Notes under the pieces: model-generated
Seen by the model: the letters and a program-made list of their open reading frames with translations, nothing else
What the model was told of the DNA's origin: nothing
The model's database searches: none
Assembly: GCF_033118175.1 (NCBI RefSeq)
Contig: NC_083698.1
Span: forward strand, 46,727,501 to 46,791,500
Direction of reading: 5' to 3'
DNA length: 64,000 bases
Source of the DNA: Dama dama
Taxonomy: Eukaryota; Chordata; Mammalia; Artiodactyla; Cervidae
Shown here: positions 22,436 through 34,149 of the stretch, piece after piece
Layout of the letters: every line of letters begins with the position of its first letter
Numbering within the stretch: the stretch's first letter is position 1
Made by a program: the position numbers and the translations under genes

Positions 22436-22652
22436 GTAGTGGTAAAGAATCTGCCGATGCAGGAGATGCAACAGATGTGGGTTTGGTCCCTGGGTCGGGA
22501 AGATTCCCCTGGAGAAGGAAATGGCAACCCACTCCAGTATTCTTGCCTGGGAAATCTCATGGACAGAGGAGCCTGGTGGTCACAGTCCATGGGGTCACAA
22601 AGGGACACCACTGAGCACACGTGCACACTCACACACACACACACACACTCAT
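22436..22652 (+). mobile_element. Bov-tA SINE with CA microsatellite tail
   Basis: The partly lost head is followed by the full body (actccagtattcttgcctgg, agtccatggggtcacaaagg) and a CA repeat at 22625-22650. Confidence 0.9.
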
Positions 22653-22689
22653 CTGATCATCTCCTGCCTGTTGAGTGCCTCCACTTAGA

Positions 22690-23245
22690 GCAGCCAGTCA
22701 TAGCCCTGGCTGTACCTTAGAAACACCTGGGGAGATTCTTTTTTCATGAGTTCTCTTAAAAATATTTATTTTATGATAAAACACACATGAAATTCACCAT
22801 CTTAACTATTTTAAAGTATACAGTGTAGTGGTCCTAAGTGTACTCACACTGTTACACACCCCATTTCTAAAACTCTTCTCAGCCTATAAAACTGAAACTC
22901 TGTTCCCATTATTGACCTGTCATCCCCTGTCCCCCAGCCCCACTCTACTTTCTGACTCTATTGAAATTGGCTACTCTAGGCATTTCATATAAGTACAATC
23001 GTGTGGTAGCTGTCTTTGTGACTCTTATTTCACTTAGCATAATGCCTTCGAGGTGCATCCATGTTATAGCATGTGTCAGAATCTCCTTCCTCCTTAAAGC
23101 TGAATGGTGTTTCACTGTTTGTACCGAGGCAGATTTTTTTTTTTAAAACAGTCAAGGCTCAGGTTCATCTTAGACCAATTCAATCAGAATTGCTGGGGGT
23201 GGGATCCAGGCATCAATGTGTTTACGATGCTCCCCAGAAGATTCT
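22690..23245. mobile_element. MER5-like DNA element split by an L1 3'UTR
   Basis: The left part has ccttagaaacacctggggag (22716-22736). The right part, about 23145-23245, has caattcaatcagaattgctg and atgctccccagaagattct. Together they follow the MER5 hAT-type order. Between them (about 22740-23140) lies an L1 3'UTR-like sequence with ataaaacacacatgaaattc. Confidence 0.5.
22740..23140 (-). mobile_element. L1 3'UTR fragment
   Basis: Old L1 3' sequence with 'aaattcaccatcttaac', 'ttcacttagcataatgcctt' and 'gtgcatccatgttatagcat'. It is the same segment type as 25250-25680, 58440-58850 and 59235-59900. Orientation is inferred from the last of these. Confidence 0.6.
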
Positions 23246-23287
23246 ATATATGTAGCCAGATATATATAGCAGATATATGCAGATAAA

Positions 23288-23374
23288 TGCCATCTTGAAT
23301 GTCATATGGAAATCACTCACTGAGATGTATACTTACTGTGGCATACTTATTTGGAAATAAACTCTATCTAAACA
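23288..23374. repeat. Unclassified direct repeat, unit 2
   Basis: Similar to 21350-21452: catcttgaatgtcatatgg, aaatcactcactgagatg, acttatttggaaataaactc. The spacing of about 1.9 kb and the divergence fit an old interspersed element or duplication. Confidence 0.55.
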
Positions 23375-23529
23375 TCTAAAACCAAAACATCTAAAACTCA
23401 TTAGTTAGTCCCATATACAGGCTTGCCTCTTGAATTCCATTCTCAGAGAATTGTTAAGCCTGGGGAGCTTTAACAACCCCACTGCCCATAATATTCCACA
23501 CAAATTAAATCAGAATATATGATGACACA

Positions 23530-25240
23530 AATAGATGGATAAAGATACATTATGTTCTTGATTTGGAACAGTCAATATTGTCAAAATGACTATATTGCCA
23601 AAGGAAATCTACAGATCCAATACACTCCCTATCAAATTACTAATGGCATTTTTCACAAAACATTTTAAATTTGTATGGAAACACAAAGACCCCAAATAGC
23701 CAAAGCATTCCTGAGAAAGAAAAACAGCTAGAGAAATCAGACTGTCTGACTTCAGACTACACTGCAAAGCTATAGACATCAAAACAGTATTGTACTGGCA
23801 CAAAAACAGAAATATAGACCAATGGAATAGGATATAAAGCCCAGAAATAAGCCCAGACCCCTACAGTTAATTAATCTGTGACACAGGTAGCAAGAATATA
23901 CAATGGAGAAATGACAATATCTTCATTAAGTGGTGCTGGGAAAATTGGACACTTACATGTAAAAGAATGAAATTAGAACATTCTCTAATACCATACACAA
24001 AAATAAACTCAAAATGGATTAAAGACCTAAATGTAAGGCCAGAACCTATAAAACTCTTAAAAGAAAACAGGCGGAACATTCTTTGACATAAATTACAGCA
24101 AGATGTTTTTCAATCCACATCCTAGAGTAATGAAAATAAAAACAAAAATAAACAAATGTGACCCAATCAAACTTAAAAACTTTTACACAGTGAAGGAAAC
24201 CATAAACAAAACAAAAAGATAACCCATGGAATGGGAGAAAATATTTGCAAATGAAGTCACCAGCAAGGGGTTAACCTCCACAATATACAGACAGCTCATG
24301 CAGCTGTACATCCAAAAATCCCAGATGACCCAATCAAAAGATGGGCAGAAAATCTAGACATTTCTCCATAGATGACATACAGATGGCCAAAAATCACATG
24401 AAAATATGTTCAACATCACTGATTATTAGAGAAATGCAAATCAAAACTACAACGAGGTATCATCTCATACCCGTCAGAATGGCCATAATCAAAACGTCTA
24501 CAAAGGATAAGTGTTGGAGAGGGTATGGAGAAAAGGGAACCCTTCTTACAAGGTGGAAACGCCAACTGGTGTGGCCATTATGGAGCACTATATAGAGGTT
24601 TCTTTAAAAACTAAAAAGTGAACTACAATATGATCCAGCAATCTTATGCCTTGGCATATATCTGCAGAAAACCATAATTAGAAAAGACACATGCACCCCA
24701 ATGTTCATTGAAGCACTATTTACAATAGGGAAGACATAGAAGCAATCTAAATGTCCACTGACAGATGAATGGATACAGATGTGTTATATATATATGAGGA
24801 AATGTTACTCATTTACAAAAATGAACATAATAATGCCACTTGCAGTGACATGGATAGACCTAGAGACTGTCATATTGATTGAAGTAAGTCAGACAAAGAC
24901 AAATATCATGATATTGATTGTAGCTAGAATCTAAAAAAAAGTGGTACAAATGAACTTCTTTACAAAACAGTCACAAATGTAGAAAACAAACTTAGGGTTA
25001 CTGAGGGGGCAAAGGGGGTGGAGGGCTTGACATATGCTCACTGCTATATATAAAATATATAACTAAGATTCTACTGTAGCACAGGGAACTCTACTCAATC
25101 CTTTGTAATGACCTAGGTGGGAAAAGAATCTAAAAAAAGAGAGTGGATATATGTATAACTGTTTGACTTTGCTATACAGCTGAAACTAACACATTGTAAA
25201 GCAAGTATAGGCCAATAAAAATTAATTTAAAAAATAACAT
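23530..25240 (+). mobile_element. L1 LINE 3' part (ORF2 end and 3'UTR)
   Basis: Reads from the ORF2 3' region (ttcacaaaacattttaaatt, ggaaaattggacacttacat, acccttcttacaaggtgga) to the bovine L1 3'UTR (cacagggaactctactcaat, gccaataaaaattaattt). Many in-frame breaks; no full ORF. Confidence 0.9.
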
Positions 25241-25249
25241 TGCAGGACC

Positions 25250-25705
25250 CAAACAAGAAGTTCAACACCCTTGGGCAGTCACCACCCCTGCCCCCTTCCC
25301 CTCAACAATCTGCCTCTTCCTGCAGCCCCTGGGAACTACTAATCTACTCTTCCCATATATTGGCCTAGTCTGCATACATCAAATAAATAAAGCCATTTGT
25401 GGACAATTTGTGGTCCTTTGTGACTGACTTGTTTCAATTAGCATGATATTTCTAAGATTCATCCATGTTGTAGCATGAATCAATACTGCACTATTTTTTT
25501 ATGCTAAGTAATATTCCATTATATGGATATGCCATATTCTATTCATTCATCATTGGGTAGACATTCGGGTTTTTCCTATTCTTTGGCTATCATGAATAAC
25601 GCTGCAATTAACGTTTATCTATAATTTTGTATGGATGCATGCTTCCATTTCTCTTGGGTAGGTACCTAGGAGTGGAAACATTCTGTTTTTTTTTTTTTTT
25701 TTTAT
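25250..25705 (-). mobile_element. L1 3'UTR fragment followed by poly(T)
   Basis: ttagcatgatatttctaaga, ttcatccatgttgtagcatg and gtaatattccattatatgg are typical of an old L1 3'UTR. A T run at 25685-25703 follows. Confidence 0.65.
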
Positions 25706-27195
25706 GATTTTGTCTAAACCTTCCTATTAGATGTAAACCCTTAAAGGCAAATATTCATCTTTTAGCCCCTGGAAGTGCCTAGAAAAATATAAAAACTATT
25801 TGCTGACTTGAATTCATTGCAGCTTGCATTTTGGGGTTTAAAATATGTCAGTCTCTGACCTCAGCACTAAGTGACATATGGTTTTTCTAGCTTGATTTTA
25901 ATTTACTGGTTATCCCACTAACTCCAGCTTCTCTGCCTTCACTGGAAGGCCTTGGCTGTGCCCTAGAGGTGCCCCTTAGTCTTGGTTTCAAAATGTTCGT
26001 GTAAATTGTCAGTCCTGGGTGTTCCCTGTTGCTAAACTTTTTCCTGCCTCTTCCTCCACAGTCTCTTTCTGTGGCTTCAAGTTCCTGATTTTCTCTATTA
26101 TATGTGTAAATACTGTTTTCCAGAGCCCCACTATTAAACTGGGACTGTCTTTTAATCTGAAGATTTAAATAATGTGATAGGAAGCACTGGATGGTATAGA
26201 GGGCTAGAGATGATTACACAGTGCTACGTATTTTTTATATCACAGCTGGAAGACAGTCCTTGTCTCCATTTAGAACTGATCTTAGAACTATGCTTTGTGA
26301 AACAACCCTGAACCACATCCTGTGAAGGATTTACAGCTTTCAGGTCAGAAGAACTGGCCTGGGGCCCGAAGCACTCATCCTGTGGGGTTCTCCAGGGCCC
26401 AGTAGAATGATGGGTGGAAAATGGGCTGGGGTTCCCGCTTCCTTTCCTCTACCGAGATAATGGGAGTGGCCCCAAAGGACTGCCAACACGGGGGTTTAAA
26501 ATCCTTCAGGTCTCTGAAATCCATGAGGCAGAGGTGAGTTAGTTCTGGTTGATTCAGGTGACTAAAAATATTCTCCCTGAAATGAACCAATAAAATATGA
26601 TGAAGGGACAGAAATTATCCCCGATTTTCTTACTTCTCTGCGCTATACAGCAAGTGGACCCTGGACTTCCTGTTACCAATTTGATTCCTCGTATTTCCCC
26701 CTCACTCAATTCTCCCTCCTGGAATTGAGTCTCCTGCCTTCTCAGTGAACATGGATGATGGCTGATTTCTGCAATTACACTGGAATGCTTAAGCCTACAG
26801 CAGCTTGCCTCTTCTCCCATGCGCAGGGGTTCTCACAGGATTGGTTTTACCCCCCTGCAGAGCACATTTGGCAAGTGTCTGCAGAGGCTTCCCCTGGTCA
26901 CAGCAGGGGAGGGGGATGCTACCAACACCCAGTGGGTGGAGGTCAGACATGCTGCCCAGTGAATATCCGACAATGCGCAGGGCAGCCCCAGCCCCGCTAA
27001 CAAGGAACTGTCAGCCTCAACTATCAACAATACTGAGCTCTGAACCCCTGCAGGTGGCTTCAGTGCCCCTAGCTGAGGCCCCGCCACCCCACCTTTCCTC
27101 CCCTAAGTGATTCAGCCCTAGTCTTACTCCCAGTTGTCTGTTTCCCATTTTAGGTGATTGGCTTCAAAGGAGAAGAGTGTTACATAGTAAGCTGT
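25706..27195. other. Gene-free stretch
   Basis: Moderately GC-rich in 26.8-27.1 kb. Several chance frames overlap there on both strands, with no conserved domain or splice structure. Confidence 0.45.
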
Positions 27196-27197
27196 GC

Positions 27198-27408
27198 TTC
27201 CCTGATGGTTGAGCGGGTGAAGAATATGCCTGCAAGGCAGGAGACAGAGGAAATGCAGGTTCAACCCCTGGGTCTGGAAGATCCCCTGGAGAGGAAATGG
27301 CAACCAGCTCCAGTATTCTTGCCTCGGAAATCCCATGAACAGAAGAGCCTCAGACAGAGAAGCCTGCTGGGCTACAGTACAAAGAGTCAGATAAAACTGA
27401 GAGACTAA
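27198..27408 (+). mobile_element. Bov-tA SINE
   Basis: gtgcttccctgatggttgag head and diverged body (tccagtattcttgcctcgga, caaagagtcagataaaactg). Confidence 0.88.
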
Positions 27409-27689
27409 TCATGTATAGTGAGTCCACCAGCTTTTTAGAAGTTCTGTTATTTGCAATCATTTACCCAGTCATGATAAAACACCTCGGTGTACATAAAGCC
27501 CAATTCCAGGTATTGTGGTCATCTCATCCATACCTTCCTTTATCAAGCTACACATTTAACTGGTCCTGCTTTTCTGGTTGGTTTACCACATTGACATTTG
27601 CAAAGCCTCAGTGGGGCTACATGAAATTTTTTCTCTTGATAAACTCATTGGTAAGCTTAGTGATCTATGTATTAATCACATAGAAGGGG

Positions 27690-27846
27690 ACAACAGAGAC
27701 GGTTGAATGGCATCACTGATTCGATGGACATGAGATTGAGCAAGGTCCGGGAGCTGGTGATGGATAGGGAAGCCTGGCATGCTGCAGTCCATGGGGCCAC
27801 AAAGAGTCAGACATGACTGAGTGACTGAACTGACTGAACTGAATCA
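27690..27846 (+). mobile_element. ART2A/BovB 3'-end SINE
   Basis: ttgaatggcatcactgattc, gaagcctggcatgctgcagt and a tandem gactgaactgactgaactga tail. Confidence 0.87.
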
Positions 27847-28350
27847 GCAGGAATTAACATATTATTGCTTTTGGGGATGAAAAGCATGTCAATATAGTTA
27901 CAAAGGAACTGGATGCATTTTGGTAATTGTTTCACAAAAGTTGCTAGATTATGCTGGTCTTAAAATGAGGAAGTGCTGTGATAAACAGGAAAACATATGA
28001 AACTGACAGTAACTAATTTTCTGGCCTTGCTAACTGGTTTTCATTACTGATTATGTACCAACTTTACCTCATTTGCCTTCAACTTGAAGATTGTGCTCAG
28101 GCCTATATCTTGTCCAAGAGTGTCCTCATTTTTTTGTCCAGACAGTTTGGATGAAAATAAATGAAAACATGAGAGGCATATCATGTCAAAGTGCCCAGCC
28201 GCTCAATCCACAGTGTGGACGCAAATCATATTCAGTAAATAGTCTCTGCATAGATAGTCCTGCATTCCACTCGTGTTTCTACTGCTGTTTCTTTCTTTTG
28301 AAAATGGTACAGTTATATATATAACACAGGGGATAATTTTAATAAATTTA
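27847..28350. other. Gene-free stretch
   Basis: Unique AT-rich sequence; nothing recognised. Confidence 0.45.
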
Positions 28351-28354
28351 TAAC

Positions 28355-28575
28355 ATTATATACTTCCTTTGTGGCTCAGACAGTAAAGAATCTACGTGCA
28401 ATGCAAGAGACCTGGATTCAATCCCTGGGTCGGGTAGATGCCCTGAAGAAGGGAATGGCAACCCACTCCAGCATTCTTGCCTGGAGAATCCCACGGACAG
28501 AGGAGCCTGATGGGCTACAGTCCGTGGGGTCTCAGAGTCAGACATGACCGAGCGACAGACACTACTACTACTAAA
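28355..28575 (+). mobile_element. Bov-tA SINE with ACT microsatellite tail
   Basis: Head tacttcctttgtggctcaga, body to agtcagacatgaccgagcga, tail (act)n at 28560-28573. Confidence 0.92.
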
Positions 28576-29094
28576 CTTCTTTTTTGACTCACCTGAGTTA
28601 TTGTATACATTTAAAGTCACAATTCTCATAGAAATCTTATGTTTAACTTATTTAACACATTTTATTTTTCATATTACATCAGAAATCATGAACTATTTCA
28701 ACTGTGTCACCTAAATGGCATAAGCATGAGGAATGCAATGTTCTAAAGCCAACTTTTCTTTCAATGACAGCAGACCCCATGTTTTCCTTAAAACTTATTA
28801 TTTACATACACCTAAGATATTAACAAACATATTTTACTTTTTGAAGATATGGACAGCTCTATAGAATTTGAACTTTCTCTAAACTGCCACAAGGTAGATC
28901 ACCATGATAAAATAAGTATTCCTCTAATACACAACTTTAAATTGTGCAGCTCAACACTGTATCATTGGAAGCTTTTTTTAAGGAACAGAAAATCTCAGGT
29001 CATTGGCTGCACCCTTCTCTAAACTATGTATTGACCATCCCACTGGATACTGTATTATGTATACAGGTCTAATGTATAAATTTGTTGTTGCCAT

Positions 29095-29306
29095 TATTGT
29101 TACTTAGTCACTCAGCCCTGTCCGACTCTTTGCAACCCCATGGACTGTAGCCTGCCAGGCTCCTCTGTCCATGGGATTCTCCAGGCAAGAATCCTGGAGT
29201 GGGTTGCCATTTCCTCCTCTAACGGATCTTCCCGACCCAAGGATAGAATCCACGTCTCGTGCACTGCAGGCAGATTCACTTGGGAAGCTGGGCCACCAGG
29301 GAAGCC
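29095..29306 (-). mobile_element. Bov-tA SINE
   Basis: Reverse body (tccgactctttgcaacccca) through reverse head (gggccaccagggaagcccta). Confidence 0.92.
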
Positions 29307-29451
29307 CTATATATAACTGTTACTGTTCTGAAAAAGGAATGATTATTCTCTATGCTGGTCCCCCACCTACCCAACAACTTTAAAATTTGCAGCTGCCTTC
29401 ACTTCATCCAAAAATTGCCAACTTGCCAGTGAGACCCAATGTGAGACTTAC

Positions 29452-29511
29452 CTGGATTTCAGAGCTCGCATTGAGAGGTGCAGGCAGCAAACAGGGCATG
29501 TAAGGGCATAC
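29452..29511 (-). other. Exon-like segment of unknown gene
   Basis: On the minus strand an acceptor-like actttcag precedes 60 nt that end with CCAG before gtaagtc, a near-perfect donor. One frame is open throughout and includes LLPAPLNASSEIQ. The sequence matches no interspersed repeat I recognise. It lies upstream of the LAMB4 exons in LAMB4's orientation, so it could be an untranslated or alternative 5' exon, or a chance pair of splice signals. Its phase does not fit the missing LAMB4 signal-peptide exon. Confidence 0.22.
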
Positions 29512-29529
29512 CTGAAAGTGAGAGTCAAC

Positions 29530-30680
29530 TTAAGTAAGAAAACGCTTTCCCTGAGGCACCAGAGGGAGGAAAACAGATGAGAGGTATACCGAAACCTGCC
29601 CAAAAACATGACTGTAGAGTTCCTTGCCTTAGGTTCTCTCTCTCACACACACACACCCTGAACACAGAGGAAAAGAGCTTGACTTCGTGGCAAATGTTCT
29701 TCACCCTGCTTTAGGTGCTAAACTTCAGAAGCAATGACTAGGAGTTGATATCAGGGCTACAGGAACAAACTCAACATTCCTACCAAATCTATAACTAAGT
29801 TCTTAGGTTATGTGTAGCTGCTGTAATATTGAGATAGATTTACAAAGAATCAGAGGCTTACACAAGCTCACTAAAGCAAGTGAATTCCCATGCCCTCTTG
29901 AGAAAATGAATTGTTTGTTGTGAGGTGGGGTATGGGTGAAAGGTATGAGCCTATTCAAATAATGTTTAATTACTACTTGCAATAATAATGTTTTACAAAG
30001 TAAACTCTGAACCTGGAAGAGAGTGGTTGATATGTGCAGATGTTTTCACTAGTCACTAAGTAGTCGTGTGTTTTGCTTGCACATCCAACTTTGCCTTCAA
30101 AAACCAAGATTCTGGTGGCCTGGAGAAAAGAAGCTGTGACTGATGAAACTTATAAAGAAAGAGCAAGACAGTCCATGGAATATTCTGGCTCCTAGAATGT
30201 AAGTAGTAAACATATCCTTTACAAATATGACTTTAAGACAAAATTATCTAACCCATTCACCGATTTATAGTGGCAAATATCAAAAAGAAGAATTGGCTCA
30301 TTCTGAACAAAAAGATTAAATTAAAAATCCAGAAGGCTAGCTCACGGCTGGGCCATGGCCTTTGCTGTTCTTGCCTATAACTGCTGCCCATGACACAACG
30401 TGTGTTCACCCTCAGGGCACAAAAGGTCAGTTTTCGAGGATCCACTCAGCCTTGAAAGACTTCCCCCCATTTTTACCCTTACCCAGAGACTTTGGCAGTA
30501 CATGCTCTAATATAGAAGTTCTGGAAAAGATTCTATTCAGTATCTCCCAGATTGCGAGTGATGGGTTTATGGGCTCCATTATTTAATTGAATTTGAGTAT
30601 ATCAACGTCACCAAGCAATGTTTATATTTTCAGATACCAAAGAGGTAAGACAGAAAATATTCTCTTCTTCTACCGACTTC
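29530..30680. other. Gene-free stretch with small CA tract
   Basis: CA repeat at 29642-29656. Otherwise no recognised repeat or exon. Confidence 0.45.
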
Positions 30681-30682
30681 TT

Positions 30683-30878
30683 GGGCTTCCTTTGTGGCTC
30701 AGCTGGTAAAGAATCCACCTGCAATGTGGGAGACCTGGGTTCGATCCCTGGCTTGGGAAGATCCCCTGGAGAAGGGAACAGCTACCCACTCTAGTATCTT
30801 GGCCCAGAGAATTCCATGGTCCGTATAGCCCACGGGGTCGCAAAGAGTCAGACACAATTTAACAACTTTCACTTTCTT
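30683..30878 (+). mobile_element. Bov-tA SINE
   Basis: gggcttcctttgtggctcag head. The body ends with aacaactttcactttctt, like the copy at 14274, which suggests the same subfamily. Confidence 0.92.
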
Positions 30879-31184
30879 TAATGTTGGTGTTTCTTCTGGC
30901 TTTATCATCTGAGAGTCCCCTCTTCTTATGTGCATCGCTCAGAAAAACTCATTCGGACAGGTTAGTGACTTAATCCACTTCTTTCTCTTCTCTAACCCAC
31001 CTACTTCCCTGAGCTTCAGCTCCTTCTTCCAACCACCTATGGACATCTCTATCTGGATGACTCACCAGTACCTCAATCATATGATGTTTACAGACGAACT
31101 CTTGTTTTGTTCAAACCTGTCCATCTTCTTCATTTCCATCTCAGTTAATGGCATCTTTATCTATTCGTTTGTTCAAGCCAGGAG

Positions 31185-31672
31185 CCCCAGTAATGAGACC
31201 GGCCTGGCACCTGGGACCCTTGGCTGCAATGCTTGCACCTGGACAAATGAGCATGAGCAATAAAGTACAAAGAAACTATACGGAACTAAGAATACCTGTG
31301 TGCATGAGCAGCTGGGGAAATTCTGGACCCACAAGATACAAAGAGACCAAAAAAACCCAGCTGCCACTTTTGAAGAGTCTGGAACAAAAACGAGGTACTG
31401 CGTATGCCCCTTGCACACACCACCACCTAAGGGATGGGCAAAACAACTAAGCCACCCCCAGCCTGACCCCTCAACACATCCCTACCTTCATCCCACATAA
31501 GGAACAAGCTTGCCCCCGCTCAGGGACCAAGCGAGCCAAGGAACTTGTTGTTTGTTTTCACTCCCCACTGCAGCAGCAGGGACCCCAGTAAAGCCTTGCC
31601 TGAAGTTCTTGTCTGAACTCTAGTCAATTTCTATTGACTGAGGAAGGGCAAGAACGCTGGTTGGTAATAGCT
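31185..31672 (+). mobile_element. Solo LTR of a ruminant endogenous retrovirus
   Basis: tgagaccggcctggcacctg begins a GC-richer block with an aataaag signal (31258), CA/CT-rich U3-like text, ccagtaaagccttgcctgaa and an end at ttctattgactgaggaag followed by gctggttggtaat. No gag, pol or env sequence adjoins it. Exact borders and target duplication are uncertain. Confidence 0.62.
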
Positions 31673-32375
31673 ATGCTTATTTTCTTCCTTTCCCTTCCAT
31701 TTTCCTGAGACACAGAGTCAAAATCTGAGCATGAACTCTGAATAATGGATGGGGTCCAGTGACAAAGAGGGAAGTGACTACAGCTGTCCCTTCTGCAGTT
31801 TCTCCCCTCAGCTCAGCATCAGTGACTGTCCTTGGGCCCTGGCTTGCTGGCACTAGGACACTGCTCTCGTCCTTTCTGAGGGAACTTGTGGGGCTCAGAT
31901 GGGGTCCCAGACAATACCCAACGGGAAGACTTAAAGGCACAGTTTGAAATAGCACCTGATCCTCACCATTTCTACTCCCTCAAGATTGTTAGGAAGTCTT
32001 ACCTTTCACTGGCTATTTACTCCAAAGATCCTTTCAAGAACAGTGTGGTGCAGGAAAGGGGAGTTGGTGTTGGGAAGTGGGGAGAGAAAGCTATTACTGA
32101 CTGTTTTATTTTGCTTAGAAAGACCAAATTGAGCATATTGTGGGCAAGGTCCTGATGACCAAAGTTATGTGTGTCTCACTGACTCAAGGCAGAAATTTTA
32201 AAACATTACATTTTTAGTATGGTTCTTAGCTTTTCTCAAGATGAGATCATCAAATAATCTTTATGAAGGAAATCCCAATTTCCAAATGCTGTCAAGCCAG
32301 CTTAAAAAAAAGAAAACCTGCATGTATCCTTTCTTCTATAGCCTTACATCAATATGTTAAGCAGGGCTATCCTCA
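31673..32375. other. Gene-free stretch
   Basis: No exon or repeat recognised. Confidence 0.45.
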
Positions 32376-32745
32376 TTTCTGACCCAGACTCCAGGTGCCT
32401 TCTAACCCTCATCCTTACTCCTTCTGAGCCTCATCCTCATTGTCACCAGAGAACACAGACTTACACCTGTCACTTCCTGGCTTACAAATCTGCATCGGGT
32501 CCCTTTTACTGGCAGGAGTTTCTTAGTTGTGAGAACAACACATGTTCCCACGCTGGCCCCAAACTCTCCACGCTCCCTGCAGGAGAGTGGCTATGCACCA
32601 GCCATTCTGTCCCCAATATGTCAGGTAGTGTTATGACTTATGCCTTTGCATAGGACACCACTCTGTCATCTGTTTGTCCTTTAGCTTTCACCCTTTGTAA
32701 AGCTTTTCTTGTCTCCTCCAGGAAGAGTTGGCTACTCCATCTTCT
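32376..32745 (+). repeat. L2-like LINE 3' end
   Basis: The order 'cacttcctggcttacaaatc', 'atgacttatgcctttgcata', 'cttgtctcctccaggaagag' follows L2. Diverged. Confidence 0.55.
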
Positions 32746-32804
32746 TCACAATGAAATGACAGCTTTTCTGGGGTGGTGAAGTATTGCTCTTAGTCTCCCC
32801 CTGA

Positions 32805-32995
32805 TGCTGGGAAGGATTGGGGGCAGGAGGAGAAGGGGACGACAGAGGATGAGATGGCTGGATGGCATCACCGACTCAATGGACATGAGTTTGAGTAGAC
32901 TCTGGGAGTTGGTGATGGACAGAGAGGCCTGGCGTGCTACGATTCATGGGGTCCCAAAGAGTCAGACACGACTGAGCGACTGAACTGAATTGCTT
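32805..32995 (+). mobile_element. ART2A/BovB 3'-end SINE
   Basis: ctgatgctgggaaggattgg, tggatggcatcaccgactca, gactctgggagttggtgatg and gactgagcgactgaactgaa. Confidence 0.9.
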
Positions 32996-33790
32996 TTTAC
33001 AATGTGATGGAATGGACCACAGGGAAGACCCATCCTTGTTGCTCTTCCTCTGACTCTATGAACTGGGCTGCTCATGTTTCCTGTGCCAAGGAGCCAAAGG
33101 TTCAGTTCAGGTAAACTCCTCTGTATCCTCTGATCTTCATCCTCCTCACACTCACCATCCAGTACCCAAGGGCCCAGTGCTGGATATTCCAGTGCCCACA
33201 AGGGGAGGCACTCCTCACCCACCAAGCAGGCTTTCTCTTCCCTTCCCATTCTACAGGGTTGGTCTAGGCTCTCTTTCTAGCAGGTAGGTTGGCCCAATAT
33301 TAGGCATCTGCCTTTTCCATATCTGCCTTGAGCCTCTCCTTTCACTGGGATCCGAGCACTCTTGTTTTCTCCGTTGAGGTGGGTCCCTCTACGTTAGCTT
33401 CTTTCCATGGCTCTGCCTCAGGGAACAGATCATCAATATTTTAAGTCTTGCGGATTTTCCACCACTGGCTCTGGCTTAATCTCCACTGAGGTGAGATTCA
33501 GACAAATCTGGCCTGTTCTTCTCTGCTTCCTACTCTAGAGCTGGAATGAATTGATTCTCCTTAAGTATTTTCTATCCTAAACAGTTTTTGGAACTATGAC
33601 AGTTTGTCATCTATCTTTCTGTGATGAATTCACCTGGGCATAATCTTCTACCCCACAAAGTTTTTGGCCAAGGATATAAAATATATTACACACCGTCTTC
33701 CCATATGCTAAGTTTAGTGCAGAGTACACAGTGGACACTTTGTTTTTGAATGGACTAATATTAAATTGCTGAAACTACCAACAAAATCAT
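32996..33790. other. Gene-free stretch
   Basis: No exon; CT-rich sequence that may include very old LINE pieces. Confidence 0.4.
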
Positions 33791-33795
33791 ATGGA

Positions 33796-34140
33796 GAGGC
33801 TTTCTTGGTGGCTCAGTAGTAAAGAATCTGCCTGCTATGCAGGAGACACGGTTTCGATCCCTGATCCGGGAAGATCCCACATGCCATGTGCTAACTAAGC
33901 CTGTGCGCTACCACTACTGAGTCTGTGCTCTAGAGTTCAGGAGCTGCAACTCCTGAGCCCACCCGCCACAACTACCGAGCCCATGTGTGTCCTAGAGCTC
34001 TGCAACAAGAGAAGCTACTTCAATGAGAAGCCCGCACACTGCAACTAGAGAGGAGCCCCTGCTAACAGCAACTAGAGAAAAAGCCAGCACAGCAACACAG
34101 ACTCGGCACAGCCAAAAATAAAAATGAATACATAAAATTA
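33796..34140 (+). mobile_element. Long CHR-type tRNA SINE
   Basis: Head aggctttcttggtggctcag, then the long CHR body: ccacaactaccgagcccatg, caacaagagaagctacttca, actgcaactagagaggagcc. It ends gcacagccaaaaataaaaat. Confidence 0.85.
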
Positions 34141-34149
34141 TCTAAAAAA

